Both the position numbers and the translations under genes were made by a program. From CAYSWH01 sp964434775 (GTDB lineage Bacteria; Patescibacteriota; JACMRA01), in the NCBI GenBank assembly GCA_964434775.1, contig CAYSWH010000006.1, positions 1 to 64,000 on the forward strand: a stretch of 64,000 nt of DNA, written 5' to 3'. The stretch's first letter is position 1. Each line of letters begins with the position of its first letter. Positions 43,746 to 52,307 of this stretch are shown here, one piece after another. The notes beneath the pieces were generated by a model. It made no database searches, was not told where the DNA came from, and saw nothing but the letters and a program-made list of their open reading frames with translations.

Positions 43746-44981
43746 ATGACTAAATTAAAAATTAGCGAAAGTACTGTAATATACCCAAACAAGGAAATAA
43801 CCGTTGATCAAATTAGTGAAAAATTCTTTCTATTGAAGAATCAAAGCTTGGGTTATAAACTAAAAGTTGATGGACAAGTAATAAACTTGTTAAAAATTTT
43901 GGATAGGCCCCTACCTCTAAAATCCTTGCATCAATTGTTCAATAAGGCTTACGAGTCAACAGTCTCTTTAGCAGATATTCAAGATTTGATTGAGAATAAA
44001 CTTGCAGGTTACGGGGTAGTAATTATAGATGGATATTATCCATCTTCTGCAAAGAGGAGAAAAAGTGTGATATTTAACTATGATATAATTCCGGCAAAGT
44101 ACGCGAACACTTTCTCAGGTTATCTAAGTTTTTTATTCGCTCCTGGTGTTACCGCAAGTGTATTCCTAACCTTTTCGCTTTTACTTTTTCTAAACATATA
44201 CCTAAATTTTTCTCAATTTATTTCTCTCAGGCTCAATGATGTCTCCTTAAGTTCGATCATAGTTATTTATATAATTGTTGCATTGGTGACGCTTATGATA
44301 CATGAGCTCGGACATGCATCAGCATGTAAATATTATAATCTGGATCACGGGGCAATTAGTTTAGGCTTTTATCTTGTTTTGCCGGCGGTTTTTACGGATA
44401 CCAGCTCAGCTTGGAAATTAAAAAACAGACAGAGAGTTTTGGTAAATTTGGGTGGTATTTATTTTGAAATAGTACTAAACTGCTTTTTACTATTTTTTTC
44501 ACTTGTAACCGGTAATTTCACTATTTTTTTGGTTAGTCTTATTTTTTTGACTTCAACTTTATTCACTAATTTAAACCCTTTTTTCAGCACTGACGGATAT
44601 TGGGTTTTGGTGGATTATTTTGATATTCCAAATTTGAGGCAAAAAGCTTTTAGTATTGTAAGAATGGTTATGCAGGGGGTGTTGCAAGAAAAGAGACTTC
44701 CCAAGCTTGACGGCAAGGAGTTGTTAACCGGTTTATATGGGTTTACCAGTTTGATTTTGATAGGTCTGTTAATAATTATTACCTTTAGCCGATTTTATGA
44801 ACAAACAATTTTTTATCCCTTTCACCTATACAACCTGATACTTAATTACAAAGACATACTAAACAAAAATTTGGCGGAAATAGTTTTTGATATTTTACCT
44901 TCGATTGTAATCCCTTTCGGCTTTTATCTGTTTTCGTATCATAATTTAAAAAATTTCTTATTTAAGAGGAAAGAGCTTTAG
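43746..44981 (+). CDS. M50-family membrane metalloprotease with N-terminal PqqD-like region
   Basis: Residues 1-100 resemble a PqqD-like winged-helix/RiPP recognition element (SEKFFLLKNQSLGYKLKVDGQVINLLKILDRPLPLKSLHQLF...). About six membrane helices follow. The zinc motif HELGH is in TLMIHELGHASACKYY (about residue 184), and the distal ligand region is NLNPFFSTDGYWVLVDYFDIPN (family N..P...DG). This architecture matches site-2-type proteases linked to peptide maturation or export, such as YydH of the epipeptide system. It likely recognises the leader and cleaves or exports the modified peptide. It starts directly at the preceding stop. Confidence 0.85.
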   Translation: MTKLKISESTVIYPNKEITVDQISEKFFLLKNQSLGYKLKVDGQVINLLKILDRPLPLKSLHQLFNKAYESTVSLADIQDLIENKLAGYGVVIIDGYYPSSAKRRKSVIFNYDIIPAKYANTFSGYLSFLFAPGVTASVFLTFSLLLFLNIYLNFSQFISLRLNDVSLSSIIVIYIIVALVTLMIHELGHASACKYYNLDHGAISLGFYLVLPAVFTDTSSAWKLKNRQRVLVNLGGIYFEIVLNCFLLFFSLVTGNFTIFLVSLIFLTSTLFTNLNPFFSTDGYWVLVDYFDIPNLRQKAFSIVRMVMQGVLQEKRLPKLDGKELLTGLYGFTSLILIGLLIIITFSRFYEQTIFYPFHLYNLILNYKDILNKNLAEIVFDILPSIVIPFGFYLFSYHNLKNFLFKRKEL

Positions 44982-45232
44982 AGGGTATCTCATCTTTGAG
45001 ATTAAAAATGAATTTTTGTTTGACAAATCCGAATGGATCAATCATTAATATAAATGAGAAAAAATAGAAATAATCAACTTAATTGTTAGGAAAAATCAGC
45101 TCAATATTGTTTGTTCTTTATTCATCAAATAATTAATGTCTACTAAATTTAAGTTGATTTTGAGTCGAAAAAATTGAATTTCTTAGGTTTAATTACTTTC
45201 CAGTGGGAATCGGTAAGCTAAGACAAAACACT

Positions 45233-45308
45233 GCCGATGTAGCTCAGCTGGTAGAGCAACGCACTCGTAATGCGTAGGTCGCAGGTTCAAACCCTGTCAT
45301 CGGCTCCA
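45233..45308 (+). tRNA. tRNA-Thr (anticodon CGT)
   Basis: Acceptor GCCGATG pairs with CATCGGC, D-arm GCTC/GAGC, anticodon arm ACGCA/TGCGT with loop CTCGTAA, T-arm GCAGG..TTCAAAC..CCTGT (with one G-T), discriminator T and encoded CCA. Confidence 0.95.
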
Positions 45309-45338
45309 CATCTAATAAAAACTGAATTGTGTAAAGAA

Positions 45339-47039
45339 ATGTCTGAAATATTATTCCTACTAACTATAATTCTATTAATTTCAAATTTAGCTCTTTTTTA
45401 TTTTTATCGCTCCAAAAATAGAGGTGTTGAGGGTAATCTCTCCCAGTCGGAAATTGATAAGACGGTCAAAGAAAAAATAGCGGTTATCAAACAAGAAAAG
45501 CAAGAGCAGCTGGATGATTACAAGAAAGATTTAAAAGAAAGATTTGAGCAAAAAGAGCAAGAATTGGAAGAAAAGTATTCTCAGCAAAATGAAATTGTTT
45601 TGGAAAAACTTAAATTAAAGAAAGAAGCAGAAATAAAAGAAGAGGAGGACAAAATGCGTCAAAAAATTTTTGAATTACAAGAAGGTGTTAACAAAAAAGA
45701 ATTAGCCCTTGACCAGAAATATGAAAATCTTGAACAAGAAAGGGAGAAGGTAAATAGTATTAAAGAAGAGTTAAGAGGTATAAAAGACGATTTAAATCAA
45801 AAAATTAGCGATATTGATTTAAGAAGATCAGACCTGGAAGCACAGTATCTTGATAAGCTTGAGAAAGTAGCCAAATTATCATCCAAAGAGGCAAAAGAGA
45901 AAATCTATGAAAGCGTAAAAAACTCTATGGGCAGAGACCTTTTGGAGTGGCAAAAGAAATATTTGGAAAGTGCCGAACAGGATGCTAATTTAAAAGCAAG
46001 AGAGGTCGTGTCGTTAGCTATTCAGAGGTGTGCCAGCGAGGTCGCCAATGAACTCACTATTACTTCAATTAAGCTATCAAGCGATGAAGAAAAAGGTAAA
46101 ATAATCGGGAAGGGCGGTAGAAACATACAATGGTTGGAGAAAACCTTGGGGGTAGAAATTATTATTGATGAAACTCCGGAAGTTGTAACAATCTCCGGAT
46201 TTAGCTCTATCAGAAGACATATAGCCAAAAAAACCATGGAAAAGTTATTGGAAGACGGGCGGATTCACCCTGCATCCATTGAAGAAATGTATGAAAAATC
46301 TAAGGCTGAGTTAGCTCAAGAAATTGCCGAGGCCGGTCAATGGGCTGTCAACGATCTTGGTATTTACGATTTACCTGCCAAATTAATAAGAATAATCGGT
46401 CGCTTGAAATTTCGAACCAGTTATGGCCAAAACATGTTGAAACACAGTGTAGAGATGGCTAGACTAGCCGGTTTAATTGCCAAAGAAATGAACGAGAAAT
46501 TTCCCCATTGGGAGAGTCCTATTGATGTGGAAACTTGTATTAAAGGGGCACTTTTGCACGATATCGGTAAAGCCATTGATGAAGAAACAATTCCTAAAGG
46601 GAATCATATTACTCTAGGAGAAAAGATTTGCGATACTTTTGGATTGGACTGGAGGGTTCGTACTTGCATTTCTTCACATCACAACGAAAACTATTATCAC
46701 CCTGAACACGGTTTTTGTATTGAGGCAGTAATTGTAGACTCTTGTGATAACATCAGCGGTAGTAGGCCGGGTGCAAGAAAGGAGTCGGTGGAAGCCTATT
46801 TTCAGAGAATGGAGGCTCTCGAAAAAATTGCGGAAAATACCAAAGGAGTAAATAAGAGTTGGATTATGAGAGGTAGTCGAGAGCTTTGGGTCTTTTTTGA
46901 TACAGGGGAGGTGGGTCCTGCCCAGGTTCATGAAATAACCAAAGAAATAGCCAACAAGATTGAAACAGATGTGAAATATCCCGGTGAGATAAAAGTTATA
47001 GGTATTTGGGAAGATAAGATAGTTCAGTATGCCCATTAA
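45339..47039 (+). CDS. rny: Ribonuclease Y
   Basis: RNase Y is a membrane-bound endoribonuclease that starts mRNA decay. The 566 residues run: N-terminal membrane helix (ILFLLTIILLISNLALFYFY), a long charged coiled coil (about 30-200), a KH domain (GKIIGKGGRNIQWLEKTLGVEIIIDETPEVVTISGF) and an HD domain (LLHDIGKAID, with ISSHHNENYY). The in-frame extension up to 45270 overlaps tRNA-Thr and is rejected; ATG 45339 puts the membrane helix at the N-terminus, as in the family. It lies 30 nt after the tRNA. Confidence 0.96.
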   Translation: MSEILFLLTIILLISNLALFYFYRSKNRGVEGNLSQSEIDKTVKEKIAVIKQEKQEQLDDYKKDLKERFEQKEQELEEKYSQQNEIVLEKLKLKKEAEIKEEEDKMRQKIFELQEGVNKKELALDQKYENLEQEREKVNSIKEELRGIKDDLNQKISDIDLRRSDLEAQYLDKLEKVAKLSSKEAKEKIYESVKNSMGRDLLEWQKKYLESAEQDANLKAREVVSLAIQRCASEVANELTITSIKLSSDEEKGKIIGKGGRNIQWLEKTLGVEIIIDETPEVVTISGFSSIRRHIAKKTMEKLLEDGRIHPASIEEMYEKSKAELAQEIAEAGQWAVNDLGIYDLPAKLIRIIGRLKFRTSYGQNMLKHSVEMARLAGLIAKEMNEKFPHWESPIDVETCIKGALLHDIGKAIDEETIPKGNHITLGEKICDTFGLDWRVRTCISSHHNENYYHPEHGFCIEAVIVDSCDNISGSRPGARKESVEAYFQRMEALEKIAENTKGVNKSWIMRGSRELWVFFDTGEVGPAQVHEITKEIANKIETDVKYPGEIKVIGIWEDKIVQYAH

Positions 47040-47040
47040 C

Positions 47041-47070
47041 TTGACGTAAACTAATTTTAATCGAAATAAT
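47041..47070 (+). promoter_or_regulatory. Possible promoter of pgk
   Basis: TTGACG (47041-47046) and AATAAT (47065-47070) are 18 nt apart. The site begins 2 nt after the rny stop and lies about 28 nt before the pgk ATG. Confidence 0.45.
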
Positions 47071-47097
47071 AGAAATATCTAATTTATAATAATTAAT

Positions 47098-48231
47098 ATG
47101 CTTAATAAAATTAGCAACAAAAGAGTTTTGGTAAGAGTCTGTTATGATATCTCATCTTTAGAGCAAACCGCCAGGATAAAGGATTCTTTGGAAACTATTT
47201 TTACCTTAATTAGTAATAATAATAAGGTTATCATAGTTACTCACTGGGGTAGGCCGAAAGGAGAAGTGCAGGATACATACTCTTTAAGAAAACAACTGCC
47301 AATCATTCAAAGAGAAATCGATGAATATAAAAATAACCTGCCTTTTAGGCCTGAGGTATCTCTTTTGGATCAATATTCAGACGGCTTTGAAGAATCAGGT
47401 AGAAAGATTGAGCAGGCCGAAGCACAAAATCTTTTCGTTCTGGAAAATACACGTTTTAATCCTGATGAGAAATCAAAAGATATAACCAAAAGAAAGGAGC
47501 TTGCAAAAAAGTATGCTAATTTAGCTGACTATTTTATAGATGAAGCTTTTCCTGTTAGTCATAGGAAAGAAGCTACAAATGCGGAAATTAAGGAATTTTT
47601 GCCGTACGAGAAAGGAATTTCCTACCAAAAAGAGGTGAATACCCTTGGTAAAATTAAAGAAAATCCGGAGAAGCCCTTTGTTTTGATTATGGGCGGAGCC
47701 AAACTGGAGACCAAACTTCCTTTGATTCAAAAGCTTCTTCCGATTACGGACAAGATCATTGTTGCAGGTCTCTTATCCTTTACTTTTGTTAAAGCAGGAA
47801 AAGATATGGGTCTGGATTATTTACAGGGGGTGGATATCGGAGACACTTCGGTTGAAGAAGATTTTCTTGAAGATGCCAAGGATATTCTTGCTAATTACCC
47901 TAAAAAAATTATTCTTCCGTTTGATTATATTTATGATTATTCTGATGGCAAGAAAGAAGGAGTTGATACCGGTTCCGAAAGTTTGCAGAAATTTATTGAA
48001 ATTACGTCTACCGCCAAGACTATTTTTTGGAACGGGCCTATAGGTTTTTACGAGAAAGAACCATATAATAAAGGCACATTGACATTAGCCAGACATATTT
48101 CAAGCTTACAAAACTGTTACAAAGTGGCCGGGGGAGGTGATATTACGACTGCTTTACCTTCAGAAGTAATTTCCAAGTTTAGCTTTGCTTCTATGGGAGG
48201 TGGGGCGACTCTTGAGTTTTTAGCAAAATAA
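47098..48231 (+). CDS. pgk: Phosphoglycerate kinase (divergent)
   Basis: Pgk makes ATP from 1,3-bisphosphoglycerate in glycolysis. Conserved parts are VIIVTHWGRPKGEV (family sHLGRPkG), VLENTRFNPDEK, DEAFPVSHRKEATN (family DaFg.aHR.hAS), IMGGAKLETKL, IFWNGPIGFYE and the terminal VAGGGDITTAL (family GGGDs.aa). Two features are unusual. The near-invariant N-terminal RVLVRVDFNVP reads RVLVRVCYDIS, replacing the Asp and Asn that hold 3-phosphoglycerate. The protein is also slightly short (377 versus about 395). Activity is likely but should not be assumed. Confidence 0.9.
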   Translation: MLNKISNKRVLVRVCYDISSLEQTARIKDSLETIFTLISNNNKVIIVTHWGRPKGEVQDTYSLRKQLPIIQREIDEYKNNLPFRPEVSLLDQYSDGFEESGRKIEQAEAQNLFVLENTRFNPDEKSKDITKRKELAKKYANLADYFIDEAFPVSHRKEATNAEIKEFLPYEKGISYQKEVNTLGKIKENPEKPFVLIMGGAKLETKLPLIQKLLPITDKIIVAGLLSFTFVKAGKDMGLDYLQGVDIGDTSVEEDFLEDAKDILANYPKKIILPFDYIYDYSDGKKEGVDTGSESLQKFIEITSTAKTIFWNGPIGFYEKEPYNKGTLTLARHISSLQNCYKVAGGGDITTALPSEVISKFSFASMGGGATLEFLAK

Positions 48232-48394
48232 TTAGACTCATTTATCTTGAGTGATGAAAAATGCTTTAATAGTTCTTTTATTTCCTTAAGAAATGTAGAC
48301 AAAATTAGGTAAATTTGATATCTTTAAGAAGTAATATATCAATTTGGACAAGTTAATCTCAAATATTTCTTAAGACTTAATTATTGTCTAGTAT

Positions 48395-48988
48395 ATGTTT
48401 ACCGGTATAGAAATGTCATTGCTTTATAGACGGGTTTGGGCCGGTATTTTTGATTGGTTGCTTGGCTTCATTACTTATTTTACTCTTCTTTGGAGCATTT
48501 TTTCCATTTACCCATCAAACAAGGAGCTGTTTACCAGAGTAACCGATCCGTATTCAATTATAGTAATTATTATTCTGGTGGCATTTTTTCCTGCCTACTA
48601 TACCTTTAGCACCATCCTATTCGGTTCCAGATCTCTTGGGAAACTGATTTTCGGAATGCATTTGGTAAATGAGGCTTTTATTCATAAGAACAGAGATAAA
48701 AGAATATCAACCAGAAAATTAATTGCCAGAGAATTTCTAAAAGGAGTTTTGGTTTCGTTTTTTTTTGGTTTACCGCATTTTACTGGTATAGGTGCCATTT
48801 TGTACTATTTTACCACTAACTCTCTGGAAGATTTTATTTTTTGGACGGATGTCGAAGGCAAAGAAAAAATTAACCGTCTGAGCTATGCTCTTCGGGCTTT
48901 AGCGGCAATTTTGATTGTGGTAGTATATGGGTCTTTACTATTCGTTTTTAGAAATAATGTTACTGAATTTTTTGAAGCGATTGTCTAA
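48395..48988 (+). CDS. RDD-family-like membrane protein (second copy)
   Basis: RRVWAGIFDWLLGFITYF at the N-terminus and GSRSLGKLIFGMHLV in the middle match the RDD pattern, with about four hydrophobic helices. It is not closely similar to the RDD protein at 8250-8879. It is the last gene of the plus-strand block and ends 112 nt before the stop of the helicase N-half, at the right edge of the inferred inversion. Confidence 0.72.
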   Translation: MFTGIEMSLLYRRVWAGIFDWLLGFITYFTLLWSIFSIYPSNKELFTRVTDPYSIIVIIILVAFFPAYYTFSTILFGSRSLGKLIFGMHLVNEAFIHKNRDKRISTRKLIAREFLKGVLVSFFFGLPHFTGIGAILYYFTTNSLEDFIFWTDVEGKEKINRLSYALRALAAILIVVVYGSLLFVFRNNVTEFFEAIV

Positions 48989-49100
48989 AGGTTAAAGCAG
49001 CTCTTTTTTAGATCTTTTTTTATAATTATAGATCATAACAATTTTGCAAAAAATCTTTATTAGCTTAATATAATTTTGATTAAGTTTTGCTTTGAAAGGG

Positions 49101-50435
49101 CTATCTAACTTGACTTTCCAGGGTTTTGTCTACATTGATCACTTCATTCAAACGAACTTCACAATTATCAATTACTTTCATGGCCAAATCTAGTATTTCT
49201 TGTTTAGATCTGTAGTTTTTGGTGAGGGTGACTACTCTGGTTTGTTTGTAAGTATCCTTGAAGCTAAGGATATTTTCTAGGGAAGCTCCTTGAAATTTAT
49301 AGATAGCCTGGTCATCGTCTCCAACTACCATGATATTTGGCTTTCCTTCTGTTATTTCTAAATTTATTAGGTGATTTAAGAGTCGTATTTGTACTCCGCT
49401 CGTATCTTGAAATTCGTCTACTAAGAGGTATAAATATCTCTCTTGATAATTATATTTTAAATCAGGGTTTTCCTCAAAAGCACGGTTAACCTTCAGAAGC
49501 ATATCCTCAAAATCAAATAAACCGGCCTTGTCCATTAGCTTTTCATATTCTTTATAAATGTCAGCAAGAGTTATATGTTTTTCCTGGTTCTTTAGCTCTT
49601 TAACAATTAATTGATTTAAGTGGTCTTTCTCACAAATTTGGTTTTTAAGAAGTGTAACCTCTTTAGTCGAAACTTTTTCATTTTCCTCAAGCGAGGACTG
49701 AATTTTTACTAACCTATTTTTTAAGTTTTCCTTGGCTGTTTTTAACCCCACATTTTGAAAAATGGTAACAGTATGATTGTTTTCCGGGATCATCTCCAGG
49801 TCGGTTATTAATTTGCTTACTTCTTCCCGAATATTTTTAGCTTTATAATTTTCAAAAAATGTTATTAATCTTGCTTTAAATTTATTCCAAAAATCCAAAT
49901 TTGAGTAAATGAGTTGTTTGTACTCTTCTGCACTCAGTCCACTTTTTTTTAAGTCTTGAATTCTTGAGAGGATATCTTTAAGATACACCCAGCCGTTTTC
50001 GGGGTGAAATGAGCTAAGTGGGTTAGTGTGGGGTAATTTTTTTAAGATGCCTTGTACAATATCTATTTGGGCTAATTCGTCAGCAGGCTTAAAATCGGCT
50101 CCATGAAAGAAGTATTCGGGGTTGCGGTTTATTACTTCCAAACAAAAACCGTGAAAAGTATGTACATTTATTTTGAATGCTTCAAATCCAATATATTTTT
50201 GTAATCTTTTTTGCATGTTTACAGAAGCAGAATCTGTAAAAGTTAGGCAAAGCACTGACTGGGGAAGGGTGTCGGTTTGTCTCAAAATATTGGCTGTCCG
50301 GAGACTTAGAATTTGAGTTTTTCCGGATCCGGGGCCGGCAATAACGATTAAAGGACCGTCAATCCAATCTACCGCTGATTTCTGTTGAGGGTTGAGCTTA
50401 AGGTATTCTTGTAGAAACGAGTCTTCATTTACCAT
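49101..50435 (-). CDS. UvrD-like helicase N-terminal half
   Basis: The 444 residues carry the first RecA lobe of an SF1 helicase: LNPQQKSAVDWIDGPLIVIAGPGSGKT (Q motif and Walker A), LCLTFTDSASVNMQKRL (Ia), VHTFHGFC, YLLVDEFQDTSGVQIRLL (Walker B), MVVGDDDQAIYKFQGA (motif III) and LTKNYRSKQEILDLA (motif IV). The chain stops soon after motif IV (KTLESQVR), before motifs V and VI. Those are found in the plus-strand gene at 40323. Together the halves make a complete enzyme of about 1150 residues with almost nothing missing at the join. It starts 16 nt after the 50452 gene. Confidence 0.92.
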   Translation of the reverse strand: MVNEDSFLQEYLKLNPQQKSAVDWIDGPLIVIAGPGSGKTQILSLRTANILRQTDTLPQSVLCLTFTDSASVNMQKRLQKYIGFEAFKINVHTFHGFCLEVINRNPEYFFHGADFKPADELAQIDIVQGILKKLPHTNPLSSFHPENGWVYLKDILSRIQDLKKSGLSAEEYKQLIYSNLDFWNKFKARLITFFENYKAKNIREEVSKLITDLEMIPENNHTVTIFQNVGLKTAKENLKNRLVKIQSSLEENEKVSTKEVTLLKNQICEKDHLNQLIVKELKNQEKHITLADIYKEYEKLMDKAGLFDFEDMLLKVNRAFEENPDLKYNYQERYLYLLVDEFQDTSGVQIRLLNHLINLEITEGKPNIMVVGDDDQAIYKFQGASLENILSFKDTYKQTRVVTLTKNYRSKQEILDLAMKVIDNCEVRLNEVINVDKTLESQVR

Positions 50436-50451
50436 ATTTTTTGGATTCTTG

Positions 50452-52299
50452 TTACTTATTTATCTTTGGTTTAAGAGATATTTCGTATTTTTCAAAGGTA
50501 AAGCTGTCAACTGCAGTAACTTTAGATTCTCCGATTATTTGTGATTCGTCAAAAGAAGAAGGTACTTTGATTTCATAGCTGATTGTTGCCGGTTCGGAGT
50601 TTATTCCGGTGTATGCCGGCAAAAAACCAATATTCCACTCTATCCTTCCGTTTTTATCATCAAATATTATTTCATCGGATTTTTCTTGAGGTGCAATACT
50701 ATTAGAAAACTCGGGATGCTTATTTGTATCAGTAGTTGTATAAATCCTTAAATTAAGTATATTGTTTTGCTGATTGCTGATTTTCCAAGTAACTGTATAG
50801 GTATCCGTGCCGTTTTGTGAGCCATTTAAATTTATCTCTTGTTCAAACTCAATCTTACTTCTGGGTCTATAGCTATTTCCTTGGCTTTCTAATTGTTCGA
50901 GGTTAGTTCCTTTTACTGTAACCATCGGAGTTAAAATGTAATCTTCGGAATTTAAAGAACTTTGTATAAAATTATCTTCTTCTTTTACAGGGATAGAAAA
51001 CTCAATCTCACCTTTGTCTTTAGGTAATAGCTCATTTAACTTTGTGATTGAACTGCCTTTCCAAAGTATTTCATCGTCCTGGAAGATGCCTATTTGTTTT
51101 GAATTAAACTTGGTAGAAGAAATATCCAAAACATTAGCTTTATCCTCCACCAGGAAAGTTATTTCCAGATTTCTTATGGTTTTATCGCTTATATTTTCAT
51201 ATTCAATTGTTATAGGCAGTGAATCTCCTGATTCGTAAAACTTTTCTTCTTCTCTGTCTTTAATGTACGTTCTAATATTTAAAGGTTGATTATTTATAGT
51301 AACTGAACGGGAGACCCTATCAATAGTTTGGTATTTTTTTTGCTCGTTTCCTTTCAGCATTTCAATTTCAAAATCTTGTTTTACCCCGCCGGTACCGGTA
51401 ATTATTCCGGAAATTTCAATTTCCTGTTCCTCGTATCTTGTCAATTCTTCAAGCTCTAGAATCATTCCTTCATCTAAATTAATATTTTTATAAGCAGTAT
51501 TTTTAGAAACATACTTGGCTGAGGAAATAGAAAAATTTTTTTCAGGAAAAATTAAACGCAACTTAAGATCTTTAAGTGTCTTTTCAGTTAAATTTTGATA
51601 TATAATTGACAATTTAATAGTTTCTCCGGATTGCACTAATTTTTTTCCCGTCTCTAGATTAGCTTTAACTTCGGCAGAGCTAATTACTACTTTTAAACCT
51701 GAGAAATCTTTGTTTAACTTGGGTACTCCAAGGTTTAGCTGAGGCTCAGGTGTGTAGCTAAGAGTCCCACTGAAAGACAGCTCTTCGTCAACTTTTCCGT
51801 TTATAGTTCCTTCTAAAATAATTTTTGTTTTGGAGCTGTCTCCTTCAGTACCTAAATATTCTATTTGAAAACTATTACCTTCGGAGTTGGAAGCTTGAGG
51901 ACTCGAAGAAAAATAACTGAATTTCGAATCAAAGTTTAATTTTAAGTCCAGATTATGAATCGGGACATCATTTTTGTTATGGATATTTATTTCCCATATG
52001 CCGCTTCCGAAGGTAGCTATGTTTTCCGGTCCGGTTACGAATACTTCCACGGCATTATATTCCTTTGTTTCTTTTGGTTGATTAAAGTAGGCCATTGTCA
52101 AACCGAAAAAGCCGAAAACAAGAGTTAACAGAGCCATCAGAACCAGTACTTTCCATATTAATGATAGCGATTTTTGAGCTCTCGGAGAATTAGCACTTTC
52201 TGTTGAATTGAAATCGGTAGAGAAATAATCATTGTAGTTCGGTTTGTTCTTCTCACGAAGATTGCCGGTGTTGGGCAGATTATTTTTTTTTCTGAACAT
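50452..52299 (-). CDS. Membrane-anchored protein with repeated beta-sandwich domains
   Basis: The N-terminal 45 residues are polar, followed by one membrane helix (LIWKVLVLMALLTLVFGFFGLTMAYF). The rest is outside and contains at least three Ig-like units of the CARDB/DUF11 type, recognisable by recurring NLTEKTLKDLKLRLIFPE, NISDKTIRNLEITFLVE and similar (family N...~~~~~~v~v~d~lP). Such proteins build the cell surface. It has no C-terminal sorting signal. The gene is between the PEGA-domain gene (8 nt) and the helicase N-half (16 nt), in an envelope operon. Confidence 0.72.
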   Translation of the reverse strand: MFRKKNNLPNTGNLREKNKPNYNDYFSTDFNSTESANSPRAQKSLSLIWKVLVLMALLTLVFGFFGLTMAYFNQPKETKEYNAVEVFVTGPENIATFGSGIWEINIHNKNDVPIHNLDLKLNFDSKFSYFSSSPQASNSEGNSFQIEYLGTEGDSSKTKIILEGTINGKVDEELSFSGTLSYTPEPQLNLGVPKLNKDFSGLKVVISSAEVKANLETGKKLVQSGETIKLSIIYQNLTEKTLKDLKLRLIFPEKNFSISSAKYVSKNTAYKNINLDEGMILELEELTRYEEQEIEISGIITGTGGVKQDFEIEMLKGNEQKKYQTIDRVSRSVTINNQPLNIRTYIKDREEEKFYESGDSLPITIEYENISDKTIRNLEITFLVEDKANVLDISSTKFNSKQIGIFQDDEILWKGSSITKLNELLPKDKGEIEFSIPVKEEDNFIQSSLNSEDYILTPMVTVKGTNLEQLESQGNSYRPRSKIEFEQEINLNGSQNGTDTYTVTWKISNQQNNILNLRIYTTTDTNKHPEFSNSIAPQEKSDEIIFDDKNGRIEWNIGFLPAYTGINSEPATISYEIKVPSSFDESQIIGESKVTAVDSFTFEKYEISLKPKINK

Positions 52300-52307
52300 A
52301 ATATTTT

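Noticed and set aside
45270..45338. N-terminal extension of RNase Y into tRNA-Thr
   Set aside because: The added residues are translated tRNA; the ATG at 45339 places the membrane helix at the N-terminus as in the family.
40020..49100. Long inverted repeats or recombinase sites at the inferred inversion edges
   Set aside because: Comparison of both edges showed only a few shared bases, and no invertase gene is present in the block.
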